Assembly: GCA_019096155.1 (NCBI GenBank)
Contig: JAHCVI010000004.1
Coordinates: 2,480,001-2,544,000 of the forward strand
Direction: 5' to 3'
From: Staphylotrichum longicolle
Taxonomy: Eukaryota; Ascomycota; Sordariomycetes; Sordariales; Chaetomiaceae
DNA length: 64,000 nucleotides
Shown here: piece after piece, positions 11,750 to 22,388 of the stretch
Position numbering within the stretch: the first letter of the stretch is position 1
Layout of the letters: every line of letters begins with the position of its first letter
Position numbers and translations under genes: made by a program
The notes under the pieces: generated by a model
Told to the model about the DNA's origin: nothing
Databases searched by the model: none
What the model saw: the letters and a program-made list of their open reading frames with translations, nothing else

Positions 11750-11830
11750 TAGATAGATTTTCATACACCGATATACCCAAAGGCGTGCTAGTCCTTCTAC
11801 TTAGCTATGTATAGAGGAAACTGTACCATA
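11750..11830 (-). mobile_element. LINE fragment E (3' end, 81 bp)
   Basis: It starts with the short GATA tail followed by the sequence that also opens the LINE 3' ends at 11831, 14190 and 27213 (gattttcatacaccgata). It stops where the next GATA tail starts. Either it is a very short 5'-truncated insertion or it was cut when copy B inserted. Confidence 0.75.
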
Positions 11831-12212
11831 TAGATAGATAGATAGATTTTCATACACCGATATGCCCGAAGGCGTGCCGGTCCTTCTACTTAGCTATGTA
11901 CAGAGGAAACCGTACCGTATAGGCCGGGTAAAAACCTCCGTCCACCCTTCTAAAGCTACAATGCGAATCCAATACAATATAATAGAACGGAGGCCCTGTG
12001 TTAGCTTCTAGGCCTAGCCTTCTACCATTTCTAGGTCTAGCCTTCTAGCTAGCCTATACTCTAGTAGTCGACCAGAGTCCATTAGCTAACCCAGAACCTG
12101 CCGAACAAGCCGAATATTCCTAGGGACCCCCCGAAAAACAGTCTGTAGGTCCCTATGTGACCGAATTTGCCGTTGCTCCTACAGCCTCTATAGCGGTGGG
12201 TCGGAGCACCAC
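11831..12212 (-). mobile_element. LINE copy B, 3' part (split by the LTR element)
   Basis: The (GATA)n tail and the last ~380 bp of the Tad1-like LINE. On the right it ends at ACCAC, exactly where the LTR element begins; the LINE sequence resumes at 22389 with ACTAC, so 11831-12212 and 22389-26404 are one copy interrupted by an insertion. The uninterrupted order is confirmed by copy C (reverse orientation, around 18225-18260). Confidence 0.85.
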
Positions 12213-12584
12213 TATAAGGTGCTGGCCTTATAGCAACTGCAGATAAGCGTATAATGTTCTATTCAACTATCTTAAAGAGAGAAAAAGTACAATATAGGAA
12301 GGCGTAGAGGGTTCTTGCTTTATATCGTCTAGTCCCTTTAGCGCTCTTGTCAGGTCCGGCTTATCCCTAAGTTAGATAGGGTCTAGGACCTATCTAGATC
12401 CAGTTTAAAGTCTAACTCGGGCCCTATTATAGCTCGAGTCGGATCTAGTTTAGGGTTTAACTCGGGCCTAGCCCAGACTATCTCGCCGGGGCCTAGTCTC
12501 TAGTCGGGGTTTATAGTAGGCCCGGTCTATAGTCTAGGCAAAGCCTAGACTTTATTTACTTGGGTAAAGCCCGAGCCTATTATA
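12213..12584 (-). repeat. 3' LTR (372 bp)
   Basis: Direct repeat of 22017-22388 with no length difference. It begins TATAAGG (from TGTAAGG) and ends ATTATA (from ATTACA). Its inner part has paired runs such as aactcgggcc that differ between the LTRs by transitions only, as RIP predicts. Confidence 0.85.
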
Positions 12585-14189
12585 TACCTTCCTTCTCTAG
12601 AAGCTATTTCGAGAGGGCTGCTCGTCCCGCCCCTTCCTAAGCTATCTATCGTCCTAGTAATGACCTACCTACTCTATATTAACGTCTCTCTAGGTTCCTA
12701 TACCAGGTTCTTTCTAGCTCCTTCTAGGAGCTATACGTCCCTTGTCGAAATATACCCTATAAACAATAGGCTTATATACTAGGTTCGAGCCGCGTTCCCT
12801 TAGTAACCTTTCCTCCTTCCTACTATCTTCTATAATTTCCCTTTCCCCTATATAGTCTCCTCTCTGACCTCTTCTTCCTTTCTTCCTATATACGTTACAA
12901 ATTCTTTCTATAACCTCTATAATAATACTCTACCTTCGCCGTATATTCGTCTCGAATATACCTTTCGTCCTTCTCTCTTTATATACAATTCCTATATTTA
13001 AATAATAAAATAATTCTAGTATATCTCTTATAGCTAACGCTTTTAATAGTAGTAGTAGTAGCTATCGTCCTAGCGGCGACTATAACGAAGATTATAGTGT
13101 AAATCCTCTACTTTAGATCTAATATATATTTATAATATAAGCTAATAGTATTTAAAAAGTATTAAAAGAACTAGAGCCTATCCCTTAGCGAATATACTAT
13201 AAAGGGCGACTCTTCTAATAAAGAATCTAACCTCTAGCCCGAGAAGTAATAGTTTTACTTACTATATATCTATTACCTTCTAAATAGCACTAGAGTTTAT
13301 TATACTCCTAGCTATAGCGCGGGCTATAAAGAGTATCGCGCTACCTATATTAGCTACGTCTAGGATATATAATTATAGGCGAATAATACCTATCTCTACG
13401 CTAATATTAAATATATCGTTGCCTATTATAAGGATAACTCTACCCTTATCTCTCTTACTATCCCCTATACCCCGAACTAATATATTAAATATACTATCCT
13501 TACTCCTATATTCTTAGCCCTAGTATATTTATTCTCCTTACTACTAAATATAGCCTAAGTTAACTAGACCCTAGGTCGCCTCGTCTTTACCCTTTATTAA
13601 AAAGGCAACTTTTACTACTCTCTTACTAAGCTTATCCTCGTTAACTCTAGACCTACTCTTAGTATACCTTCCCGCTATTTAAATATTATCCCTACCCCCT
13701 CTTTCAATAATAATATTTTAGAGGTAGCCTAATATATTAATAACTATATTATAGTATAGAACAGTACCTTTATATATAAGTTAAAGAGTATAAATGAGTC
13801 TATATTGATTATCGCATTGACTAATACTGCCCTTATCGAGTATATTCTAAATACTTCCTTACCTACCTACCCTTTTTAGTCTAGATATATCCTAGGCCTT
13901 ATTTCACCTATTTACATCTCCTAGTCTAGATATACCTCGGATACCCTATGCCTATTTAAGCCCCTTAGTCTAGATACTATATTTATTCTTTGTATTATAC
14001 TATAGGTCCCCTCTCTCTTACCCCTTATCGTTATAACTATTTCTTTTCGCCCTCTAAGTGTATAGTAAAGTATATCTATACCGCTTCTATTATATATACT
14101 TATTATGGCCGCCCTTACCAACGCTAATGCTGCCCTTGCCGATACCGACGTAGCCCTTGTTAACCCCGCTTAGGATTTTAAGTCCTAGG
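12585..14189. pseudogene. RIP-degraded LTR-element interior, not assigned
   Basis: TA-rich sequence between the left LTR and LINE fragment D. A plus-strand frame from about 13500 to 14160 is interrupted mainly by RIP-type stops, but I could not match it to gag, protease, integrase or another domain. By position the 3' part of the minus-strand gypsy element could lie here; I see no integrase motif to prove it. Confidence 0.45.
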
Positions 14190-14563
14190 ATAGATAGATA
14201 GATAGATTTTCATACACCGATATGCCCGAAGGCGTGCCGGTCCTTCTACTTAGCTATGTACAGAGGAAAACCGTACCGTATAGGCCGGGTAAAAACCTCC
14301 GTCCCCCCTTCTGAAGCCACAATGCGAATCCAATGCAATACAATAGAACGGAGGCCCTGTGTTAGCCTCTGGGCCTAACCTTCTACCATTTCTAGGTAGC
14401 CTTCTAGCTAGCCTATACTCTAGTAGTCGACCAGAGTCCATTAGCCAACCCAGAACCTGCCGAACAAGCCGAATATTCCCAGGGACCCCCCGAAAAACAG
14501 TCTGTAGGTCCCTATGTGACCGAATTTGCCGTTCCTCCCACGGCCTCTGTAGCGGTGGGTCGG
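14190..14563 (-). mobile_element. LINE fragment D (3' end, 374 bp)
   Basis: A (GATA)n tail plus the terminal ~350 bp of the same LINE, 5'-truncated, in the interior of the LTR element. A minus-strand 63-codon frame at 14250-14441 keeps LEYRLARRL, near the ORF2 C-terminus and shared with copy C. It is less mutated than its surroundings, so it is a later insertion. Confidence 0.8.
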
Positions 14564-15390
14564 GTTTACCTTCTCGTAGTATAACTAGCTTGAATATTTA
14601 CCAGCCTACTAGCTTATAATTAATAACTAGGACTCGATAGTTATAGGAATAAATGTTAATTACCTCCTCTATAGGTACGATATAAGTCCGATTTAATAGG
14701 TAACGACTTTTACTACCTTTATCTTAAGTCTATAAGGAAAGGCTACTAGTTTTCTCAAGCATTTAAAAGAAGTTATAGAGTAGATATAAGCTACTATTGC
14801 GTATATATAATAGCGATAATAAGAGAATATAAACTATTCTCGCTATCTAGTAGAGAGGTTCGAAGTAGGCGATAAGGTATAGCTTTCCCTATATAATATT
14901 AAGACGAACCGACCTAGTTAGAAGCTTGACTAGGTTAATACTAAATACTAGGTAGTCAAGGTCCCTATTCCTTTAATAGTAAAACTTGATATATTTCAAG
15001 GCCTTTACCTAGTCTTCTATATAGACCTAGTCAAGCGGGTAGTATCTAACTTACTCCCCTCCCAATAGGTTATAGATTCCTAGCCAGGACCTACTTAGGA
15101 ACTATTATATAATAGGGTCTTGTAAGAAGAATATAAAGTTAAGGCTATTCTAGCTATAAAGAATATAAAGGGAAGGGGGAATAGGTATAATATACTAGTG
15201 AAATAGAGGGATTATAACTCCCTAATTTAAGAACTACTCGAGAATATAGAAAGTACTATCGCACTAGATATATTCGAATAGGATTAAGGAGATATCTATT
15301 ATAATAATAGACTAATTATAAATAAAAGGAGAGTAATAGTATAAGAGACGACTAAGGTAAATTAAAGCTAGTACTATTTATATAATATTA
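14564..15390 (+). pseudogene. Ty3/gypsy integrase C-terminus with chromodomain, RIP-degraded
   Basis: Reading through RIP stops, the plus strand shows an integrase C-terminal trace (F-VGD-V-LS-YNI-T-RPS-KLD, then a VKLDIF..YPVFYIDLVKR trace) at about 14860-15050, followed near 15130-15250 by a chromodomain-like trace (VKAILAIKN then YNILVKWRDYN). Chromodomains at the end of pol define chromoviruses, whose integrases target heterochromatin. It lies in the opposite orientation to the host LTR element, so it belongs to another copy. Confidence 0.55.
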
Positions 15391-15819
15391 ATATACTATG
15401 ACAATGAGAACGCACCTAAATAGCCTAACTAGCATAGCACTCCGAACCTGAGGTGCACCCTAGAATCTAGGTTCGGGCTGCACATTGACCCCTGAGGATG
15501 TAGGTCTGCAGGGAGGTTATATGACGAGCTTTGGAAGGCGTAGTATAGCCTAAAACCCAATTTTAGGGCGTACATTCAATTCTTTTCCTTTGTAAAAAAC
15601 AGAACTACATTCACTTTAAGACTTCAATTCAATATACCTATTCTATACTTATCAATGCCCTTTAGGAGTTCCTTTAGCCTACGATAGTTATAAGCCTAGC
15701 GCTCTAATCCCTATACGCAGCTTCTTAATCCTATAGCCTTGGACTCTAAAGGCATTTCACTTCTTTTCCTCACTTCCCTTGTTTTGAAGCGCTCCTAAGC
15801 GCCAAATCCCTCATTTAGA
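15391..15819 (+). repeat. Possible LTR / leader between two element fragments
   Basis: A stretch with fewer TA steps than its flanks begins tatgacaatgagaacgcacc, lies after the chromodomain trace and before a gag-like frame. Its position fits a 3' LTR of the chromovirus fragment or a 5' LTR and primer region of the next element. No partner copy lies in the window, so the identity is a guess. Confidence 0.3.
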
Positions 15820-17108
15820 ATGCTAGTCGTCGAGGATTCCTACTAGCTAGCTATACCTAAGGGTATTATACTAAAGGATTATACTAACTAGGCCGAATAG
15901 TACGCGTATATCTAGACGGCCGTAGCCCGTATATACGTTTGGAATATCGTTAATTCCGACTAAACCCTTATAATAGAGTAAGAAATGCTTGCCGACCTCC
16001 TTGAGCCCTCTCTAGAGGGCGCGCTCTTAGACCTCCTCGAACTTGTAGACTACTGCTACTATATCCTATTCGATATTTGAATATGCTAGTACCTAGACTA
16101 CCATAGTCTAGAGCCTAAATTGGAAGAGCCTATTAAAGAGGAGGTTAAAATAGCATACTATCGTCTATACAAAGTATAGATTAAGTCCCGGAAGGCCAAC
16201 ACTAACAAACACACTCTAGCGGCTATCGAGAACCTCAATCGGATCATTCTAAGCTCGGTACACCCGGGAATCTATCAAGCAGTTATAGCGCACCTTCATA
16301 CCATAGGGCAGAGTAGTATTAGAGCTCTCCTCTAAAGTTTAAGACTACTTATCGCGCCTTTATAGACTAGTATTCGAACTAATCTCTATAGATACTAAGC
16401 TACTCTAGAGAAGGTATATAAGGGCGGTATTGTACCTGAAAGCTAGATTCTAGAGTATATCGCCGTTCTAGAGTGCGTAATAAGCGAGGATATCCTAGGA
16501 ATCAACGAACCAATCTTAGCTATAGAATTCCTTAATGCAGTTTATAAGTATATTGCCCTAGACTAGGCTAGTCGGGAGCTCGAAGATGCGGCTATAGCCG
16601 ACCGCTTTAGAAGACCTATTAAATTACTCCTAGAACTAGCCCTTATACTATAGACTATCCTCCCTACGCGGCTATACTCTAGAAGAGGTCGATTAGTAGC
16701 CTTTACAACGATGAATAAGGGTATAGGTAGATCAAAGCGGAGGGCTAGGAAGCCTTATTAATACTACCCTTATAACCTCCCAAATTACATTTAAGGTCTA
16801 AGCAAGTACCGTATACTAAAGAGTATACTTACTAGAGAGAGTATAGAGGGCAAGCTAATTTAACAACCCTATATATCGGAGATTTAGGAGTAGTTTACTA
16901 AGTAAAAGTAGGATTCGCTCTACGTAGACATTGTCAAGCTTGGTTAGGTACTCCTAAAGACTAATATAGGGAGTGCTAGACTAGGGAAATACCCCTCTTT
17001 TCTAGGAGGACGTATAATAGTAGCGATTATAGACCTAGACCTCCTATATAAGGAGTCTAGTACTTTACAAAGGGCTTTCAATGTCTTTAGCTATATGCTA
17101 TATCTACT
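15820..17108 (+). pseudogene. Gag-like retrotransposon ORF, RIP-degraded
   Basis: From ATG 15820 (MLVVEDSY) a plus-strand frame runs about 1.2 kb broken almost only by TAG/TAA/TGA replacing Gln or Trp codons. It has long helical stretches (for example ILSSVHPGIYQAVIAHLHT) and ends in an Arg-rich segment. This suits the gag part of a copia-type element but no zinc knuckle is certain. It ends abruptly where LINE copy C begins. Confidence 0.4.
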
Positions 17109-18638
17109 AAAACCCCCAAGCCAACGTCCAACAACTAGAAAAGACCTAGAAGACTTGCCTACAGTGGGCATCTACCCGCGGTATAGCCTTTACAGGCCAC
17201 AAATATGAATTGATATACTTCAACAAGTCCCACAGACAGTGGCCAGACCCTATAGCCCTTGCCCACCCACTAGGCAATGGCTATAGTATGGTCAAACCAG
17301 TGGCCTCGGCCCGGTTCTTAGGGGTATAGCTTGACTAGAAGCTATCCTGGAAACTACATTGCTAGGTAGTGGAAAGGAAGCTGAAAACCTAGGATTTCGC
17401 TCTTTCGAGGATTGCAGCTAAAACGTAGGGCCTCAGCCTATCCAAGGCTCGGGAGGTCTATACCAAGTGCATCCGTAGTGCTATAGCCTACAAGGCCTCC
17501 ACGTTCCACCAGCCAACGGCTCCAGGGGGGCCAAACAAGCCACAGGGCCCAGCGAAGGCCCTGACGAAGGCCCAGAACCGAAGCCTTCGAATAGTAGTAG
17601 GGGCCTACAAGACCTCCCCTACTAGGTGCTTGGAAATAGAGGCTTGGGTACCCCGTTGGACCTCTATTTCAATAAACGGCTAGCCGACTTCGAGGCCCGG
17701 CTATAGCGAAAGTCCCTACAAACAGGGGCTAGCCCTAGCCTAGAGGTTAAGCGAACTACCCTAGGCCACTTGGTCATAGAGGCTTGCAACAGAATCTACC
17801 ACAGATTCAGGAAGTGGAAGAGCCATAGCCCCAGGCCACAACAGGGCCCACAGCGACTTACACCCACTAAACAGGCCACTATTACAGTAGGTAAGTGGGC
17901 CGACCAGCGGTGGAAAACAGGGAAAAAGAGCCACAAGAGGTTGACTACCGACGAAGTAGTCGAACTGGCTTGGCAGGCCCGTTAGGAGGACCACAGAACC
18001 CAACAGAAGGCTAACCTACAGAGGGCCATAGTAGTGAAGATGGCCGACGAAGACCCCCCAACCCTCCTTTTTACCGACAAAGCCCTAAAGAGGCACGACG
18101 GCCTTACAAAGGCCCAGAGCTCCCTACTAGCCCAGGCCCGGATAGGGGATATTGGCTTGCGGGACTACCTATTCCGGGTGAAGGTCCCATAGGTACCTAC
18201 TCCCTACTACGCCTGTAGCCAGGGCAGGGAAACAGTGGAGCACTTGGTGGTGTGGTGCCCCGACCCACCGCTACAGAGGCCGTGGGAGCAACGGCAAATT
18301 CGGTCATATAGGGACCTACAGACTGTTTTTCGAGGGGTCCCTGGGAATATTAGGCTTATTCGGCAGGTTCTGGGTTGGCTAATGGACTCTAGTCGGCTAC
18401 TAGAGTATAGGCTAGCTAGAAGGCTAGACCTAGAAATGGTAGAAGGCTAGGCCCAGAGGCTAACACAGGGCCTCCGTTCTATTATATTACATTGGATTCG
18501 CATTGTAGCTTCAGAAGGGTAGACGGAGGTTTTTACCCGGCCTATACAGTACGGTTTCCTCTGTACATAGCTAAGTAGAAGGACCGGCACGCCTTCGGGC
18601 ATATCGGTATATGAAAATCTATCTATCTATCTATCTAC
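17109..18638 (+). mobile_element. LINE copy C, 5'-truncated, plus orientation
   Basis: The 3' half of the Tad1-like LINE: the end of reverse transcriptase, RNase H and the C-terminal Cys/His segment (CSQGRETVEHLVVWCP at about 18219-18266), then LEYRLARRL, a 3' UTR and a (TATC)n tail. It is the least mutated LINE copy (long open frames 17770-17985 and 18235-18450) but still has stop codons. The left end joins gag-like sequence abruptly, as expected of 5' truncation. TATCTAC-like sequence flanks both ends and may be the target duplication, but it merges with the TATC tail and cannot be defined. Confidence 0.8.
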
Positions 18639-21600
18639 AAATAGTATATTCCCTATAGGCAAAGGGATCTCCTTTTATATACCTACTATATTTAGCTAGG
18701 TAATCGGAGGGAGGAGCTATACTATCTATAGTATATCCTCTAAATAGTCCTATTCCTATTGGGAAAGGGTATCTAGTCGCAATACCTAGGAGCCTAGGTA
18801 GTAACTAAACTCGAAATTAAAGAGTAAAAGTATCTTAGCTTAATATATTTATCATTTACTAATCTATCGAAGCTAGGAAAAGTACTCGAGGTTCTTATAG
18901 TCGATAAAAATCTAGAAAGGGGCGGCAATACTATATAACTCTACTAACTAGGTTTTAAAGTAAGAGATAATAGCTAATAGTTCCTTATCGTATATAATAT
19001 AGTTCCGTTTAGTAGGGGTTAGTTTCGTAGAGTAATAGGCGATAGGGTAAAGGATTTTATCTTCGCCTTACTAAGAGAGATATCTGCCTAAGGCCAAGCC
19101 TGAATAATCCGCTTCGAATACTATCTCCTTATCCGGGTCCTATTAGGCAAGGACTAGTTCCAATATAAAGGTAGTTTTCAATGTTTCGAAGGCCTCCTAC
19201 TCTACCTTCCCCCCCTAAAAGGGGATATTTTTATAGGTAAATCGTATTAGGGGTATAGCCTTTTTAGAGAAGTTAGGGATAAAGTCTTAGTAAAGTTAGT
19301 AAACCTTAGAAAGCTCTAGACCCTTTATACCTTATTTAGTACTTCCTATTCCTAAATAGCCCTAAGCTTCTTAAGGTCTAGCTAGATCTATTCCCTAGCC
19401 TCTATAATATAACCTAAATACTTAATTTCTTTTATAGTAAATATATACTTTTTAAAGTCTAAAAAGAGCCTGGCCTTTCTAAACCTCCTAAATACCTCCC
19501 TAACCTTTTTTATATATTCTTTCCTACTCCTTCTTAAATAGATAAGGATATTGTCGAGGTATATTATTATAAAGTCACTAAATATTAGGCTAAGAATATT
19601 ATTGATATATTGTTAGAATATAGCGGGTATGCCTATTAGCCTAAAAGGGTAGATAAGCTATTCGAAGAGTCTAAACCTTATCTAGAAAGCTATTAGATAT
19701 TTATCCCCTTCGGCTATTCGAATTTAATAGAAGGCTATTTAGATATTGAGTTTTATAAACTACTAGGCCTTTAATAGAGACTAAAGTATCTCTTTAATAA
19801 AAGGTAAGGGGTACCGATTTTAGTAGGTAATTTTATTAAAGGCTTAGTAATCTATATAGAATCTTTATCCTCTATTGCCCTTCTTAACTAGGAGGATAGG
19901 AGCTATAGCCGCCGAGGAACTTATATAAATCTATCCTTTATCTATAAAGTCAATAATTTACTTCTATACTTCTAAAAGATAGTCTTATAATATATTATAT
20001 AACGATCCCTAAGAGAGTTCGAATATCTTTCCATCTAGGCCTATCTTGAGTTTAATATAGTAGTTAGTAGGGCCTTGATATAGGGAGAGTCCGTTAGCTT
20101 TCTCCTTATTAAAGAGGTTGGCAAAGTCGTTTAATTCTTCAAGGAGGTTCTAAATTAGGTCTAGTTCGGGCCTAGGTTAAACGTACCTTACTTCTAGTAT
20201 AGTCGTTATCTTTCAGAGGCTTATTACTAGAAAGGTACCTTACTATTCTAAAAGGGCCTTTTTTCTCTATACCCTCTTTGCTAACGCTATAAATACTATC
20301 TCTATAACTTAGGAGATTCTTATTTCTTTCGGTCACGATAAATATTCTTTTACCTAGAGCCTAGGTTCTATCTTAATAGTAAAAATACTTATATCTATAT
20401 CTAAGGTGATCTTTCTATACCTTATCTATAAAACGCCTAAAATTATATTATATATAAGGCCTAGAACTATATAATATATAGCCTTACTTATCTATCTATT
20501 AACGTCTATTATAATATATACTATCTATATTATTTTTCGTCCTAGGTATAGGCCAACTATAGTCCTAAGGATACAAATAGTAGGCAAATTAAATTATTTA
20601 ATTCCTAGTTTCTAGTATATCTTCTTATTAATAGCGCTATAACTAAAGTATTTACTATCTACTTATATATTTACAAAGCTAGTAGAGTTCAAAAGTATTA
20701 GGATAAAGAAGGGAAGTTTGTCCATTCTCTTTCTAATCTCTATCGATTCGTCTATTAAGTCGGAAGGTACTTTTAGCCTTTATACAAAACTCTACTTAAA
20801 GGCTATTCTTTTTCCTATTCTTAGTTTTCTTTAGAAAGTAGGTAACCTTCTTTCTCTTCTCCTTCTATACTAAAGATCTAAATATTTAATAGGGTATATT
20901 CCTATTATAATAGCCTAGTAGCTAGGGCGAAAATATATTCGGGGATAAAATATCCTTTCTAGCTATATCGAATATAAGCCCTAGCTATCCTATATATAGT
21001 ATATATCTCTTGACTAACCTATTTCGTATAAGGCCTATAGTCTCCTAGGGTTATCCTATTTCCTAACTAGGGGTTTCCTCTAGATCTATTTATCCCTACC
21101 CTACCCTACTAGATTTACATTATATTGATATCTATTATTAGGGTATCTCTATCTATATCCCTATTCCTATTAGGGTATCTAGCTTAGTAGGTTCTCCCTT
21201 ACTAATATTTATTTCTAAAGTAGAGAGCCTCGAAGTTAGTTATAATCTTTCGATACCTTTCGACTACCTATCTATAGTTGTATTAAGGAATGCCTTATCC
21301 TACTCCTAAAAGCTTAAGTCTTAGGGCGAGATAGTACTATAGCTTAACGATCTATAGCTTATCGTTCTAACTAAGCCTTCCTACTTTCGATAGGACTACT
21401 TTAAAGCGAACGATAAAGGTAGGGAATAGTTTATTGTCGCTTTGTCGGAGGTCTTCTAGGTCTAATAAAGCTAAGGTCTTCTTATAGAGGTTCGAGAAAA
21501 TAGTTCTAAAGTAGTAGAGGAATGCTATTAGGTTATACCTATAAGAGGGCCCTCTCGATTTATAATATACTATAATATATATCTAAACCTAGTAGGTAAA

Positions 21601-22016
21601 GTTCGACTAAATAAATACCTACTAGTCCTAGTTAATTCTAATATATTTCTAGTCTATTTCGAGGGTATATACTATTATATCCCTTTAAGCTAAAAAGAAC
21701 TCCTTTTTACCGTCGAAGGGTTGTCCTACTAGAAGGCGTTTTCTCAAGGGGTAGGGAGTAGCTAAGGCCGTAGGAGCTAGGGCTATTACCGCCTAGTTTA
21801 CTCGGAGGGATTCGATCTTAGCGTTTTAGCATTCGAGTATTTCTTATATATTTCGGAAGTACTCTTAAACCTATTCTATATTAGGATTATTAATAGTCTA
21901 AAGCTAGGCTATATCGAAGTCGGGATAGGTTTAGATCAGCATTGTCGTCTCGGTAAAGGTTATAATATCGTCCTTTAAATATAAGTTGTATATTTCTATT
22001 GTAAAGATAGTTGAAA
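18639..22016 (-). pseudogene. Ty3/gypsy gag-pol remnant (protease/RT/RNase H)
   Basis: The minus strand carries reverse transcriptase traces in order. A YPFRLxGIPAxF trace (family: MPFGLTNAPATF) is at about 19620-19660, then FSDFIIIYLDNILIY with the catalytic box YLDN (family YLDD) at 19550-19561, then at about 18930-19040 the RNase H trace around KLTP-E-NY. Gag and protease are presumed at 20.3-22.0 kb, next to the 5' LTR, without clear motifs. Many stops and the Asp-to-Asn change in the active site show it is dead. Confidence 0.65.
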
Positions 22017-22388
22017 TGTAAAGTACTAGCCTTATAGTAACTATAGATAAGCGTATAATATTCTATTCAATTATCTTAAGGAGAGAAAAAGTATAATATA
22101 GAAGGGCGTAGAGGGTTCTTGCTTTATATCGTCTAGTCCCTTTAGCGCCCCTATCAGGTCCGGCTTATCCTTGAGTTAGATAGGGTCTAGGACCTGTCTA
22201 GATCCGGTTTAAGGTCTAACTCGGGCCTTGTTACGGCTCGAGTCGGATCCGGTTTAGGGTCTGACTCGGGCCTAGCCCGGACTATCTCGCCGGGGCCTGG
22301 TCTCCGGTCGGGGTTCGTAGTAGGCCTGGTCTACGGTCTAGGCTTTGCCTAGACCGTACTTGCTCGGGTGAAGCCCGAGCCCATTACA
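22017..22388 (-). repeat. 5' LTR (372 bp)
   Basis: Direct repeat of 12213-12584; the less mutated of the two (it keeps TGTAA and TTACA ends). It is followed immediately by ACTAC and the resumed LINE sequence. Confidence 0.85.

Larger units (their letters stand above)
12213..22388 (-). mobile_element. Ty3/gypsy-type LTR retrotransposon inserted in LINE copy B
   Basis: A 10.2-kb element bounded by two 372-bp direct LTRs of identical length, with a 5-bp target duplication (ACCAC left, ACTAC right; the difference is a CpA-to-TpA change). LTR ends are TGTAA..TTACA before mutation. The minus orientation is supported by gag-pol traces on the minus strand at 18.6-22.0 kb next to the right-hand (5') LTR, and by a purine tract on the minus strand (AGAGAAGGAAGG) two bases inside the left-hand (3') LTR. 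It is itself interrupted by LINE fragments C and D and by plus-strand fragments of other LTR elements, and is non-functional. Confidence 0.8.

Noticed and set aside
18605..18640. Short TATC tandem repeats considered as a CRISPR-like or satellite array
   Set aside because: They recur only at LINE 3' ends in both orientations and are the element's tail.
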